Positions 27,214 to 36,511 of a stretch of 64,000 nt of DNA are shown one piece after another (the first letter of the stretch is position 1; the number at the start of each line of letters is the position of its first letter). The notes below the pieces were generated by a model. It saw only the letters and a list, made by a program, of their open reading frames with translations. It ran no database searches and had not been told where the DNA came from. Source of the stretch: CAZSNT01 sp964607765 (GTDB lineage Bacteria; Verrucomicrobiota; Lentisphaeria; Oligosphaerales; JABHEG01); NCBI GenBank assembly GCA_964607765.1, contig CAZSNT010000019.1:1-64000 (forward strand), in the 5' to 3' direction. The position numbers and the translations under genes were made by a program.

Positions 27214-30085
27214 TTTTCCGGTCCATGTCCATCTGAGCCCTCAAAATAGACTCCATCCACGTTGATGTTCTTCGGTTTACGCGGGTCACCGTTTATCCCG
27301 AAATAGACAATGCGGCAATTGTTCCCGACGCTCAGTTCGTTTCGTTCTTTCGCAATTCGGACCTTGAGTGTATGCTCTTCTTGAGGATCCAGCCCATCGC
27401 GTAACATGTAAATCCGTTGCAGATGCAAGTGCGGGCTGTGCTTTGTGAACAGATCCTGCTCGACCCAGCCGGACCCATCGACGCTGTGCTCGACGATGCC
27501 CGCTTTCGGACCGGCAATCACCATCATCGCGACCGCCGAGCCTTTGAATCTAAGCTCAAAATTGTCGCCCGGTTCTTGACCCACCAACTGCGGCATTTCG
27601 TTCCAACCAACCCGAATCTTCCCGCCATCAGACTTCGCGTCATAGTCGGTAACTATCCTGAACCCTTTGCATTTCCGGGCAGTCTGCGGCGGAAAGAGTT
27701 GTCCTTCGTCGTAGGAAGCCTCGTCAACCTTTGCCGGCATCGGATGCGGCTTAACCGGCGTGGGCGCGCCCGCCCACGCCTCATCGAGCAACCGCTCAAT
27801 GCTGTCGGCATAGAGTTGCTGCCCGAACGGTGAAGGATGCAAGCCCTTTATATCGTCCTTCCAGCTAAACTCTCCGCGCTCGATGCGCTCGAAGATCTCA
27901 CGCGTGATGTCTAGTGTCGGCACGCCATATTGCGCCGCCACTCTATCGAAGCTCGCAATGACTTCGGGTATTTTTCCATTCTTGTAATCTTCGATCTTCT
28001 CCGGGCAAGCGAAATGCATCATCACAATGTCCATATCGGGGTTTGCCTTCCGGGCATGCCGGACGATCCCCTCCATGCCGCGCCCCTGCTCGTCTGCCGT
28101 GCGCCCGATGGCCAGATCGTTCACAGCAGCTTCTTCAAAGAGCAGGTCGACTTCCCCCTTTTGAATGACATCACGGTCCAAACGGAACGAACCGTACATC
28201 GTTCCCGTTGAGCCGACTCCGGCAAGCAGGAATTTGAATTGTGTCGATGGGAAGCGCCGTTTGAGGTTCTCCATTACCTTCTTGCGCCAGTCCATTCCGG
28301 TGATGGATCCGCCAACGAACGCGACCGTGCCCTTTTTGGTGGTCTCAAAGATATGCTGCGAGTTTTTCAGCCCATCGCGCATTTCGAAATAGTTCTGTTT
28401 CAACGGCCCGGCATAGTCCTGCCAGGGATAGACCACGACGGCGGCCCCCCTCGGGGTCGAAACCGCTTCCTTTCCTAGTTTTTGCTTCGGCTCTTCAGCC
28501 CCCCTCGCCTGAGGGCCTGGCAGCGGCGGCAGGGATTGATCCCAAGCCGTGATGGACTTGAGCATGCTCGCCGCCTTCTCGGGGTGCTTGGCGATGACAT
28601 TCGTTGTTTCATTCGGGTCATTCGCCAACTCATACAGTTCATCGCCAGTTTGCTTGTTCACATGGTACTTCCAGTTCTTGTCAAGAGCTGTTGGATACTG
28701 CTTTTTCCAGAACAGGAAGCGCTCCGGATTCCGATCCCCACCCAGCCAGATATCGGCAACATTCAATCCTTCGAACTGGTCCTTGTCGTATGGCGTGCCG
28801 GTCAGGTGACACAGCGTCGGCAGGAAGTCCAGACCGGAGAGAATACTGGTGTCATTGACAGCATCGACAGGGACCTTGCCCGGCCAACGGACGATGAAGG
28901 GGATGCGCACCCCGCCTTCGTACATCTCGTGCTTCCCGCCTCGAAGCCCTTTGGTCCATCCCACCATGTTCGCTCGGGTTTTGTCGCCGACCTGGTTGGC
29001 CTTGTTGGTATTGAGCGTGTTTCTGGCGGGTCCCTGATCGCTGGTAAAGACAACGATCGTGTTCTCCGAAAGCCCCAGCTCATCCAGCTTCTTGAGCAAC
29101 CGGCCGACTGCCAAGTCCAGGCTCCAGACGTCGGCGAGGTAGTTCTTCATGCAGGCATTGACACTCACTCCCCATTCATTTCTGCATATATCGAACTTGC
29201 TGGCTTTCATGTACGGGCCGAAAAGTGATTCATCGACCTGCAGGTCACTGAACTTCTCGGCAAACACGGTATCGGAGGGGACNNNNNNNNNNNNNNNNNN
29301 NNNNNNNNNNNNNNNNNNNNNNNNNNNNNNNNNNNNNNNNNNNNNNNNNNNNNNNNNNNNNNNNNNNNNNNNNNNNNNNNNNATTCATCGACCTGCAGGT
29401 CACTGAACTTCTCGGCAAACACGGTATCGGAGGGGACTCTAAAATGCGTAATGTGAGCCCACACATTGACATAGAACGGCCCGTCCTTATGGCGTTCGAT
29501 GAAGTCAATGGAAGCCTCGAACGTGTTGTCGTCACGCCCCTTAGTGCGGTCCTTCACGGACTCGAGGACCTTGATCTCATCAATGCCATAGCGAAACTTG
29601 GGTGGATTCTTCTCCGACGCATGCGGCCTTGTGGTTCCGGGACCGATGTGCCACTTCCCAAAATGCCCGGTGGCATACCCGTTGTCCCTGAGCAGTTCCG
29701 TGATCGTCTTGCGATCCCCGAAACCGAAATCGCCGATCCGGCGCGCGAAGCTGCGGGGATGCCGGCTGGTCATGAAGCCCGTCCTGCTGGGCTGACAGGT
29801 CACTCCCGTGGCGTAGAACCGGGTGAACCGCATACCCCCCTTGGCAAGGCTGTCGATGTTCGGCGTCTTCGCATAGGGGTGACCGTAGCAACCGAGGTCG
29901 CCGTAGCCCAAGTCGTCGGCGAGGATGAAAACGATGTTGGGCGGCCTGTCCGCGTCCGGCTCCGCCGCCATCAGCGACAGGAGAGTCGCGCTGCCGGCAA
30001 ACACGAGGCCGGCAAGGTATCGCTTCAGGCGGGCTTCCAGGCAGCCGCGCGCGCGGGCCGGGGCGGTGGCTTGTGTAGTTGGCAT
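27210..30085 (-). CDS. Secreted sulfatase-SGNH hydrolase fusion (frame restored across a false gap)
   Basis: The 100-N gap is flanked by a 55-bp duplication. Collapsing it (removing 155 bp) gives one uninterrupted frame of 2721 bp, 906 residues. ATG 30085 has GGAG 7 bases upstream; the open frame extends to 30211 but that part lies in a repeat element. Domains in order are: signal peptide (to ~41); sulfatase with ILADDLGYGDLGCYG, CQPSR at Cys97, HFGKWHIG, THFRVP and FTSDQGPA; and an SGNH esterase (GGSITG, GSTGTMYGS, AAVND, GLHPSPFGQ). A C-terminal sandwich ending GSDGHGPEK follows. The likely role is removal of sulfate and acyl groups from one glycan. A broken copy of the SGNH half is at 8500-9659. 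Coupled to the FAD gene by ATGA. Confidence 0.85.
29228..29437. other. False scaffold gap: 100 N between overlapping contig ends
   Basis: Bases 29283-29382 are N. The 55 bases before the gap (29228-29282) and after it (29383-29437) are identical. The contigs therefore overlap and the true sequence is continuous here. Counting both copies makes the coding region look broken and adds a spurious duplication. Confidence 0.95.
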
Positions 30086-30113
30086 CGTGGTTCTCCGTTG
30101 CTTGCTTTGTTTT

Positions 30114-30274
30114 AGGACTTGCGACTTGCGACTCGCGACTCGCGGGTTCTTGGGACGCTTTGACGCGGTGACTCGCGTTTTCCGGGAACTCCGCAGCTCT
30201 GGGGCCGCCAACCGGTCACCCGGGTCACTGCGTCCTCCACAACGCGAGTCGCTGGTCGCGAGTCGCGAGTCCTA
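30114..30274. repeat. Heptamer-based palindromic repeat element (copy 1)
   Basis: Left arm 30114-30147 and right arm 30243-30274 are built of tandem GCGACTC/GCGACTT heptamers in opposite orientation and can form a stem of about 30 bp with few mismatches. The loop carries a GGTGAC/GTCACC-type inner stem. It fills the space between two sulfatase genes. A shorter relative is at 45717-45798. It could act as a terminator or mRNA stabiliser; its mobility is inferred. Confidence 0.75.
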
Positions 30275-30314
30275 ACAAATGGAGCCCTGCCGGCAGCGGA
30301 AGCTGCTATCCATC

Positions 30315-32105
30315 CTATTCCAGCTTGATGAAATCCACCTCCACCGTGATCGGGCTCTTGTCGGGCTCGGGCATGACCATGCCGATGCGGCCGCGCGGGG
30401 TCCACTGGCTCCAGGCCGGGGACTGGGTCACGTCGATCACGACCTCGTGCCATTGCCCGTCGGCGTGCACGTCGAACGGGATGTCCTTGCCCTTCCAGCC
30501 ATCATTGCGGAGCAGTGCGCCGGCGGGGCCGCAGCCGGAGCCATCCTCGACGGTGACCCTCATGCGAATGCGCAGCGAGCGAAAGGCAGTGATTGACTTG
30601 GGGCGGTCCCGAAAGAGCAGCGGTGTGGGATGCACCAGACCGGGGCTGAGGCGCACCTTGAATACCCCGTCCCGAATCACCGGCTCCGAGACCCGGGTTT
30701 CGTTGTTCTTGGTCAGGAAGTTCCCGTCATTAAAGCCGTAATTGAACTCGAAAAGCGCGTTGATGGGCGGGGGCTTCGGCAGCGCCTCCTGCCACGCCAG
30801 CGTCTTGGCCCGAAGTTTGGCAGTCACCTCGGGATAGTTCTTCGCGAGATTCCGGGCTTCTCCGGGGTCATTGGAAAGGTCGTAGAGCTCGTCCCCCTGC
30901 CTGCCGCGGTAATACCGCCACTTGCCGTCGCGGATGGTAAGACCCTCGTGCCCTCGCCAGAACAGCGGCTTCCGACGTGCGCGCTGCACGCCAAGCCACA
31001 TGTCGGAGACATCCTCGCCGTCGATGTCCTGCGGAGCTTCGACCCCGGCAAGCTTGCAGATGCTCGGGAGCCAGTCGACGCCGCCGATGACGTTGGTGTC
31101 GTCAACGCGACCGGCCTTGACCTTGCCCGGCCAGCGGATGATGAACGGGATTCTCAGGCCTCCTTCCAACACCGTATGTTTGGTGCCCCGGAAGAGGCCG
31201 GCGTCTCCCAGCATGTTCTCATCGCCCTCTTTGTACTTGTACTCTTTGCCGTACCTGCCGTCGTTCAGCCTGACCACGGCCGGGCCCTGGTCGCTGGAGA
31301 AGACAACGACGGTGTTGTCGCGCAGGCCCAGGTCATCGATCGCCTTCAGCAAACTCGCAACGTTCTTGTCGAGCGCGTAGACGTTGGCCAGGTAGTGCCG
31401 CATCGACACGTCGAGATCGCCGCCGACCCCGACGCAGTCCCTGAACCTGGCCCGCATGGGCTCGGAGAAGTCGTCCGGGTTGACCTTTGTTTCTTTGAAC
31501 TCGGCCAGGTGGTCGGGATGGGAAACCACCGGATAGTGCGTGGAGAAGCCCCAGACATTCACGTAGAGCGGGCGGTCCTTGTTCTTCTTGATGAACTCGA
31601 CGGCCTTTCTGTAGATCGGGGCATCTCGCCCCTCGGGTATGACGGCCTTGTGTATGTCCTTTGATCCACAGCGATCGTATTCGTCAACGCCGTAGACCCC
31701 GGCGGCACGCTCCTCGATCGGGCCGATGTGCCATTTGCCGAAATGCCCGGTCGCGTAGCCGGCCTTCTTCAGGAGCTCAGTGACCGTGACCCGGTCCCCG
31801 AAACCGAAACGCGCGGGGCTCCGGGGAAACTGAGGCCAACCGAGGCCTGTCATGATCCCGGTCCGGCTTGGGCTGCAGGTCTGGCCAGCGGCGTAAGCCT
31901 GGGTGAACCGCGTGCCTTCGGACGCAAGTTTGTCGAGCGCGGGCGTCTTGGCGTAGGGATGGCCGTAACAGGCGAGATCCCGATACCCGAGATCGTCCGC
32001 GAACATAAAGACGAAGTTCGGGCCTTCCGCAGCCCGAACGGCAAGCGCCATGACGCTCAGGAAAACAAGGCCGGCCACCGTTACAATGGACTTCCGTATC
32101 GTCAT
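30315..32105 (-). CDS. Secreted sulfatase with C-terminal beta-sandwich module
   Basis: A 596-residue protein. The signal peptide is residues 1-26, CSPSR is at Cys77 (AGQTCSPSRTGIMTG), with FADDLGYRDLACYGHP, HFGKWHIGP, WGFSTHYPVVS and FSSDQGPAV. The sulfatase core is paralogous to the one at 13407. The last ~145 residues (from KNNETRVSEPVIRDG to SPITVEVDFIKLE) are the same module as in the protein at 6386, and fragments of it lie at 983-1075 and 3966-4082. The module's strands with alternating R/V/W and a final VDFIKLE suggest carbohydrate binding (inference). It is the first enzyme gene after the GntR/LacI-type regulator, separated from it by a 180-bp region with a hairpin element. Confidence 0.93.
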   Translation of the reverse strand: MTIRKSIVTVAGLVFLSVMALAVRAAEGPNFVFMFADDLGYRDLACYGHPYAKTPALDKLASEGTRFTQAYAAGQTCSPSRTGIMTGLGWPQFPRSPARFGFGDRVTVTELLKKAGYATGHFGKWHIGPIEERAAGVYGVDEYDRCGSKDIHKAVIPEGRDAPIYRKAVEFIKKNKDRPLYVNVWGFSTHYPVVSHPDHLAEFKETKVNPDDFSEPMRARFRDCVGVGGDLDVSMRHYLANVYALDKNVASLLKAIDDLGLRDNTVVVFSSDQGPAVVRLNDGRYGKEYKYKEGDENMLGDAGLFRGTKHTVLEGGLRIPFIIRWPGKVKAGRVDDTNVIGGVDWLPSICKLAGVEAPQDIDGEDVSDMWLGVQRARRKPLFWRGHEGLTIRDGKWRYYRGRQGDELYDLSNDPGEARNLAKNYPEVTAKLRAKTLAWQEALPKPPPINALFEFNYGFNDGNFLTKNNETRVSEPVIRDGVFKVRLSPGLVHPTPLLFRDRPKSITAFRSLRIRMRVTVEDGSGCGPAGALLRNDGWKGKDIPFDVHADGQWHEVVIDVTQSPAWSQWTPRGRIGMVMPEPDKSPITVEVDFIKLE

Positions 32106-32152
32106 CCGTGTTGCCTTTCAGTATTGGGTTCCGGAACGGCTTTCATGCAACC

Positions 32153-32253
32153 CAATGTGGGAGGGGCACCCCCTGTCTCGCCGAAGCTGTGCGAAGGCGG
32201 ATGTGCCGCGACAGTCGCCAAGAATCGCCGCACACGGTGCGCCTCCCACATTG
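32153..32253. repeat. Hairpin element between regulator and first sulfatase
   Basis: An 18-bp inverted repeat (CAATGTGGGAGGGGCACC at 32153-32170 and its complement at 32236-32253, 17 of 18 paired) encloses CTCGCCGAAGCTG and GAAGGCGG, the look of a REP/MITE element. It lies downstream of the regulator's stop and upstream of the sulfatase's start, so it may attenuate read-through into the 31-kb cluster. Confidence 0.7.
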
Positions 32254-32285
32254 AGAACCGCCTCCCGGCCATCACACTTCCCTTC

Positions 32286-33362
32286 CTACTGCTCTGAGAG
32301 GTCCCGCACACTGCCGCGCGCAACGAGCGTCGGCCGCAGCCAGGTCGACTGCGCCGGCGACGTGTCTCCGGCCAGACGCTGCAGCAGTCGTTCCGCCGCG
32401 ACCCGGCCGATTTCTTCGTGCGGCTGCTGTACAACGGTCACTGGCGGATCCAGAAGCTCAAACGCCTTGATGTCGCCCAGCACAATCAGCGACAAGTCAT
32501 CCGGGATCCGCAACCCGAGGGCTCGCGCGCTCTTGAGCAATTGCGCCGCGAGCCCATCATCGGTGGCAACGACGGCGGTAAGATCACGGTTCTTCTGCAG
32601 AAACTCGTCGATCGTGACCGTGCGGGAGGGGCGCCCCCGGACCCGTTCCGACCGGCCAACGGATAGGTGGAGCCGCGGCAGCGCTGCATAATCGAGTCCC
32701 GCTTCCTTCAACTGCTCGGCCATGCCATGACGCAGCTGTTGCTCGCTGGTGGAATCCGTGTTCTTGCCCAGAATGCCGATCCGGCTGTGCCCGTTTGCCA
32801 CCAGATGCTCCATGGCCAGGTGTCCCAACTGCGCACGGTGCGTGGTAGCGGCGTCCACTTCCACGCCAGGCAGTTCCGTGTCCACCAGCACGGTCGGCAG
32901 CTGACGGCCCTGAACCAGCTCGGCCAATTGTTCGGCGTACTTGGTGTACGGCGGGGGATAGACAATGGCCCCGGCAACAAGCGTATCGGTGAGCCCCTCG
33001 AGCAACTCCAGTTCCTGGCCGTAGTCGGCGTCCGCAACCTGCAGGAGCAGGCGGTACGAATGCGCTCCGAGCCCGACCTTCACGCCCTGGATGATGTCGC
33101 GCATGTGTTCGGGCTTCACGCTCGGCAGCACGAGCGCAACTGTCTTACTGGCGACCGGAGACGCCGGCACGAATGTTCCGCGTCCCGCCTGCGCGTCCAG
33201 GCAGCCTTGCGCCACCAGGACCTTCACCGCTTGCTGCGCCAGTGCGCGACTCACGCCAAAGGTCCTCGCCAGCTCGCGCAGGCTCGGAATCCGGGTCCCC
33301 GGCGGCAACTCGCGGTTGCGGATCCGGCGCCGCAGTTCGTTCTGTATCCCTAGGCCGGTCAT
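32286..33362 (-). CDS. GntR-HTH / LacI-type transcriptional regulator
   Basis: A 358-residue protein. Residues about 5-70 are a GntR winged helix (PPGTRIPSLRELARTFGVSR, followed by ALAQQAVKVLVAQGCLDA and GRGTFV). Residues about 80-350 are a LacI-type periplasmic-binding-like effector domain (VALVLPSVK, ILGKNTDSTSEQQLRHGMAEQL in parts, AVVATDDGLAAQLLKSARALG in parts). Regulators of this AraR-like build respond to sugars. It is the first gene of the minus-strand sulfatase cluster and has a strong promoter with a palindrome over the -10, so it probably represses itself and may control the cluster. The inducer is unknown; an oligosaccharide or rhamnose-type sugar is a reasonable guess. Confidence 0.9.
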   Translation of the reverse strand: MTGLGIQNELRRRIRNRELPPGTRIPSLRELARTFGVSRALAQQAVKVLVAQGCLDAQAGRGTFVPASPVASKTVALVLPSVKPEHMRDIIQGVKVGLGAHSYRLLLQVADADYGQELELLEGLTDTLVAGAIVYPPPYTKYAEQLAELVQGRQLPTVLVDTELPGVEVDAATTHRAQLGHLAMEHLVANGHSRIGILGKNTDSTSEQQLRHGMAEQLKEAGLDYAALPRLHLSVGRSERVRGRPSRTVTIDEFLQKNRDLTAVVATDDGLAAQLLKSARALGLRIPDDLSLIVLGDIKAFELLDPPVTVVQQPHEEIGRVAAERLLQRLAGDTSPAQSTWLRPTLVARGSVRDLSEQ

Positions 33363-33404
33363 GCACGCTCTCCTGCACGATCCCTGTTTCTTATGTCTTC
33401 TTCA

Positions 33405-33435
33405 ACAGTATAATACTGTCGACGGAATGCGTCAA
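33405..33435 (-). promoter_or_regulatory. Sigma70-like promoter with overlapping operator for the GntR/LacI-type gene
   Basis: On the minus strand TTGACG (33430-33435), a 17-bp spacer and TATACT (33407-33412) form a near-ideal promoter. A perfect 15-bp palindrome, ACAGTATTATACTGT (33405-33419), covers the -10. The start codon is 43 bases downstream. This placement is classic for repression, most simply autoregulation. The 33363-33741 stretch has no gene and otherwise holds only a second, weaker copy of the palindrome. Confidence 0.75.
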
Positions 33436-33529
33436 GGGATTGCGCCGGGTTGTTCGCGTTCAGTCGCTTTCTTGTGAAGGCTTTTGTGGTTATCAGTGTC
33501 AAGATGGGCGGCGGAAGGCGGTGATGCCA

Positions 33530-33544
33530 TCAGTATTATACGGT
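33530..33544. promoter_or_regulatory. Second operator-like site
   Basis: TCAGTATTATACGGT matches the palindrome at 33405-33419 at 13 of 15 positions and lies about 125 bp upstream of it. It could be an auxiliary site for looping, or control the plus-strand gene at 33742. Confidence 0.45.
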
Positions 33545-33741
33545 TGAAGCAAGAAGGGGGCAGGGGAGAATGGCGTCAACTCAAGGGCCCGGATGCTGGG
33601 TTTGCGGCGTGGCCAGCACCCCAAATCTCCGCCCGCTCCATTGCTTCGGCTCCCCGTCCGCACTACCCTATCCCCATCAGTGGAAAGGGAATGCCCACCT
33701 GCTCCACTTGCGCTATGTCTAAAATGTTGTACATTCGCAGA

Positions 33742-34122
33742 ATGAAGACTCTGGGTAGACTTCTCGGATCCGCGGCGCGAACGGACGTGCTACGGGCGTT
33801 GAACTGCCAGCCGAGCCCACTGGGACTGCGGCCGTTGGCGCGTCTCGCCGGTGTGCATCCGCATTCGGCAGAGCTGGCACTGGCAGCGTTGTTGCGGGAG
33901 GGGCTGGTGCAACGCGTGGGCTCCGGCGCGCGGCCAACCTACGCGATGGATCGCAGTCATCCGGACGCAGCCTTTCTCCAGGCCGTTCTGGACGCGGCGT
34001 CCCTGGCTCTGGTGCGCCAACGCCGTGCGTTGCTGCAGAAGCGGGCCCGCCCCATCTTACCGTTCATTCGGGAAGCAGAAGGCATGTTGAACCATGCGCG
34101 GGGGGATCGCGATGTCACTTGA
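33742..34122 (+). CDS. Winged-helix DNA-binding protein (putative antitoxin/repressor)
   Basis: About 126 residues from ATG 33742; an ATG 18 bases upstream is also possible. MKTLGRLLGSAARTDVLRAL (helix 1-2), then LGLRPLARLAGVHPHSAELALAALLREGLV (HTH, in parts) and GSGARPTYAMD (wing) give a MarR/ArsR-type winged helix. It overlaps the next gene by 11 bp. A dyad AATGT-TGT-ACATT (33723-33735) lies just upstream and is a candidate autoregulatory site. Small winged-helix proteins paired with nucleotidyltransferase-fold partners are known in type IV (AbiE-like) toxin-antitoxin modules; the assignment here is by gene order only. Confidence 0.7.
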   Translation: MKTLGRLLGSAARTDVLRALNCQPSPLGLRPLARLAGVHPHSAELALAALLREGLVQRVGSGARPTYAMDRSHPDAAFLQAVLDAASLALVRQRRALLQKRARPILPFIREAEGMLNHARGDRDVT

Positions 34123-34750
34123 GACTCTCTTCCGAGCTGCGGTGCAGGAACTGCGCGATCGCGACGTCACCTTTGCCGTCGCCGGCGGCCTGGCGGCGGA
34201 CCTGTATCGCCACGAGACACGACTGACCATGGACGTTGACCTGGGCATCCTAAGCGACACCGACGCGGTTGCTACAGCGGTTTCGGTGGTCGAGTCTCTC
34301 GGTCTAGAGGCGAGAGTCGTGCGGGAAGCAGACCTGGCTGGTGGTCCGCTGTTCGCCATTCGGCAGCAGCGCACGGCCCCGTGCGTAGTCGTCGGGCGCC
34401 CCTCGGGCGTACCGTCGGGACCGGGGGTCGACATTCTGCTGCCCGCGTTGCCCTGGACACCGGAAGCGATCCGACGCGCCCAAGTCAATGACATCGATTT
34501 TGGGTTCGGCCCCGTGCCGACGCTCGCCTTGGAAGATGTCATCGTGGCCAAGCTGTTTGCGTTGCGCGCCACGCCTCTGCGCGCCAAGGACCTCGATGAT
34601 CTGCAGTCGATCTTCCAGGCACACCATGAAATCGACATGCCTTACCTGGCCGGGCAGATACGACGGTTCGACATCCGAGTGCCTCGTGACGCACGGCCCT
34701 TCCTCCCCGATTGGATTGTCAAACTGGCCCGTGCCCCCGGCCGTCGCTGA
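34112..34750 (+). CDS. Nucleotidyltransferase-fold protein (AbiEii-like, putative toxin)
   Basis: About 212 residues from ATG 34112, preceded by GGGGG at a suitable distance. The motif AGGLAADLYRHETRLTMDVDLGI (in two parts: GGLAADLY and TRLTMDVDL) is the nucleotidyltransferase signature GG..A...R.T.DhDh. A later EDVIVAKLFALRATPLRAKDLDDLQ stretch (in parts) is typical of AbiEii/DUF6036-like proteins. It overlaps the winged-helix gene by 11 bp, pointing to coupled expression. Whether it is a toxin or a housekeeping transferase cannot be told from sequence. Confidence 0.75.
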   Translation: MSLETLFRAAVQELRDRDVTFAVAGGLAADLYRHETRLTMDVDLGILSDTDAVATAVSVVESLGLEARVVREADLAGGPLFAIRQQRTAPCVVVGRPSGVPSGPGVDILLPALPWTPEAIRRAQVNDIDFGFGPVPTLALEDVIVAKLFALRATPLRAKDLDDLQSIFQAHHEIDMPYLAGQIRRFDIRVPRDARPFLPDWIVKLARAPGRR

Positions 34751-35000
34751 CTCAGTCTGTCTGCTCGGTCGTGTTTCTCGCCGCCAATCGAGTCGAGCCA
34801 TTCGGTGTCGCCCGCTGCGAATTTGGTTCTTGGTAACCGTTGAGCTTCACCCTATGGGCTCATCTCAGCCAGCCACCGGCTTAACGATTACCCAAAAACG
34901 CTCTAAACGCCATTTCTCCTGCGTCGGGCGCTGTGCAGTGGTATCTGCCTGCCGTCTTCCCCCTTCTGCGTCCTAACTTGGTCTATTTTGTCAAGACTTC

Positions 35001-35029
35001 TTGCCAAAATGGCTCAATTCTGGTAAATT
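35001..35029 (+). promoter_or_regulatory. Promoter/operator-like region of ATPase copy 2
   Basis: TTGCCA (35001-35006), 17 bp, then TAAATT (35024-35029) form a possible -35/-10 pair that would start transcription almost at the GTG codons, giving a leaderless mRNA. TTGCCAAAAT and ATTCTGGTAA form an inverted repeat (8 of 10). The CCAAAAT element recurs in the promoter of copy 1. The remaining 34751-34999 stretch shows nothing recognisable. Confidence 0.4.
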
Positions 35030-36394
35030 GTGTGTGTGAAACGAGACGTCCAACCCATTCTTGCGGGCATGTTGAGGGATCCGCGACGGCGCGAGGTCAT
35101 CCTCATTGAAGGCGCCCGTCAGGTCGGCAAGTCAACCTTGGTCAGTCACGTGCTCTCGGCCATCGACCGCCCTCATGTCAGTATCGACTTGGAGAAGGAC
35201 CGGCAGACCGCGCGCCGGATCGACAGGACGACGGATTTCGGGGATTTCAAGGCTTTGATGGAGGACCAGTTCGGCCTGGCCGCAGGGGGTGGGGTCCTTT
35301 TCCTTGACGAGGCGCAGGAGTGCCCGGTCCTGGCTCGATACATAAAGTCGTTCAAAGAGGACTGGGACGGGGTCCGGGTCGTCCTGACCGGGTCCTCGAT
35401 GAACCGCCTGTTCCGAGGCGACACACGGTACCCGGTGGGGCGTACCACCAGCTTGCGTGTTCTTCCTTTCAACTTCTCCGAGTTCCTGCGTTGCCTGGGT
35501 CATGCGGCACTGGCAGAGTTCGTGAGTCAGGCGCCCAGTTCTGTGCCGGCCTCTCGGCACGCTCATCTGCTCGAACTCTACGACCGGTACTTGCATGTCG
35601 GTGGGTATCCGGAAGCGGTGAAGGCGTTGGCCGCGGGCGACAGGCCCGAGCCGGTGATCGATGAAATCCTCGGCACGCTCCAAGACGATTTTGCGCGTAA
35701 GGAAGATTACGAGCCGGCTTTGTTTGAGGAGACGGTCCGGGCCGTGGCCAACCACGTCGGCAGTCCGTCGAAGTACACGCATCTTGACACGACCAAGTAC
35801 CGTGCCAAGAGGGTCATTGCCGCAATGCGGGCCTGGCACCTGGTCTTAGAGGTCCGCCCCCTGGCGCTGGATCCCCAGCACTCGGAGTTCCTGCCAAAGC
35901 GCTACCTGCACGACCTCGGGGTGGTGAACCGACAGCGAAGCGTGGCCGTTCCTTCGCTGTCGTTGCTGCGAACCCTCGACCCCCCGTTGCGGACGCCGCT
36001 CGGCGGCCTTTTCGAAAACGCTGTTCTGTTGGGCCTGCTCGAGGGGGCCTCAGCGAAGAAGGCCGTCGGTACATGGCGCAAGAGCGCCAAGAGCAGCATG
36101 GAGGTAGACTTCCTCCTTGATGCCCCGGAACTGGGCGTGAAGATTCCGATCGAGTGCAAGGCCGCCCTCGTCGCTCGGCGGCGGCATGCGGCAAGTGTCA
36201 TGGAGTATCTCAGAATGACACATCAGCGCGTTGGCGTGACGGTGTCCGCTGCGCCTCTTGGCACCTGCTGTCGCGACGAAGTCCGATCAGTGCTCAATGT
36301 CCCCGCCTACCTGGCCACCAGAGCCAATCTGGTCTGCTACGCCCAGCCCCACCTCCGACAGACAACAAGCGAACGGCAACCCGAACCGATGTGA
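35030..36394 (+). CDS. AAA family ATPase with DUF4143 domain (copy 2)
   Basis: A 454-residue protein. Walker A (EGARQVGKST) is near residues 27-36, Walker B (GVLFLDEAQE) near 91-100, and the sensor region is TGSSMNRLF. The C-terminal DUF4143 domain ends with a nuclease-like core (EVDFLLD, IPIECKAAL). It starts at GTG 35030 or 35036; no ribosome site is visible, fitting a leaderless message. It is a stand-alone gene between the winged-helix/nucleotidyltransferase pair and the dehydrogenase operon. Function unknown for the family. The sequence differs clearly from copies 1 and 3, so these are not recent duplicates. Confidence 0.9.
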   Translation: MCVKRDVQPILAGMLRDPRRREVILIEGARQVGKSTLVSHVLSAIDRPHVSIDLEKDRQTARRIDRTTDFGDFKALMEDQFGLAAGGGVLFLDEAQECPVLARYIKSFKEDWDGVRVVLTGSSMNRLFRGDTRYPVGRTTSLRVLPFNFSEFLRCLGHAALAEFVSQAPSSVPASRHAHLLELYDRYLHVGGYPEAVKALAAGDRPEPVIDEILGTLQDDFARKEDYEPALFEETVRAVANHVGSPSKYTHLDTTKYRAKRVIAAMRAWHLVLEVRPLALDPQHSEFLPKRYLHDLGVVNRQRSVAVPSLSLLRTLDPPLRTPLGGLFENAVLLGLLEGASAKKAVGTWRKSAKSSMEVDFLLDAPELGVKIPIECKAALVARRRHAASVMEYLRMTHQRVGVTVSAAPLGTCCRDEVRSVLNVPAYLATRANLVCYAQPHLRQTTSERQPEPM

Positions 36395-36511
36395 TCGACC
36401 GCACTCGACGCGATCGGCGTCCCGCGCTAACCGTCACGTTCGTCTGGACGCAAGGCGCATCCGACCTGCGCATTCCGGACCCGCAGCCGCAAATGAGCAA
36501 CAACTCCAACA

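Noticed and set aside
29149..29406. Open frame running through the N gap on the plus strand
   Set aside because: It exists only because N is translated as X; both sides are antisense to the sulfatase.
30114..30274. CRISPR-like array of short repeats
   Set aside because: Units are 7 bp and contiguous, with no spacers, and no cas genes are nearby.
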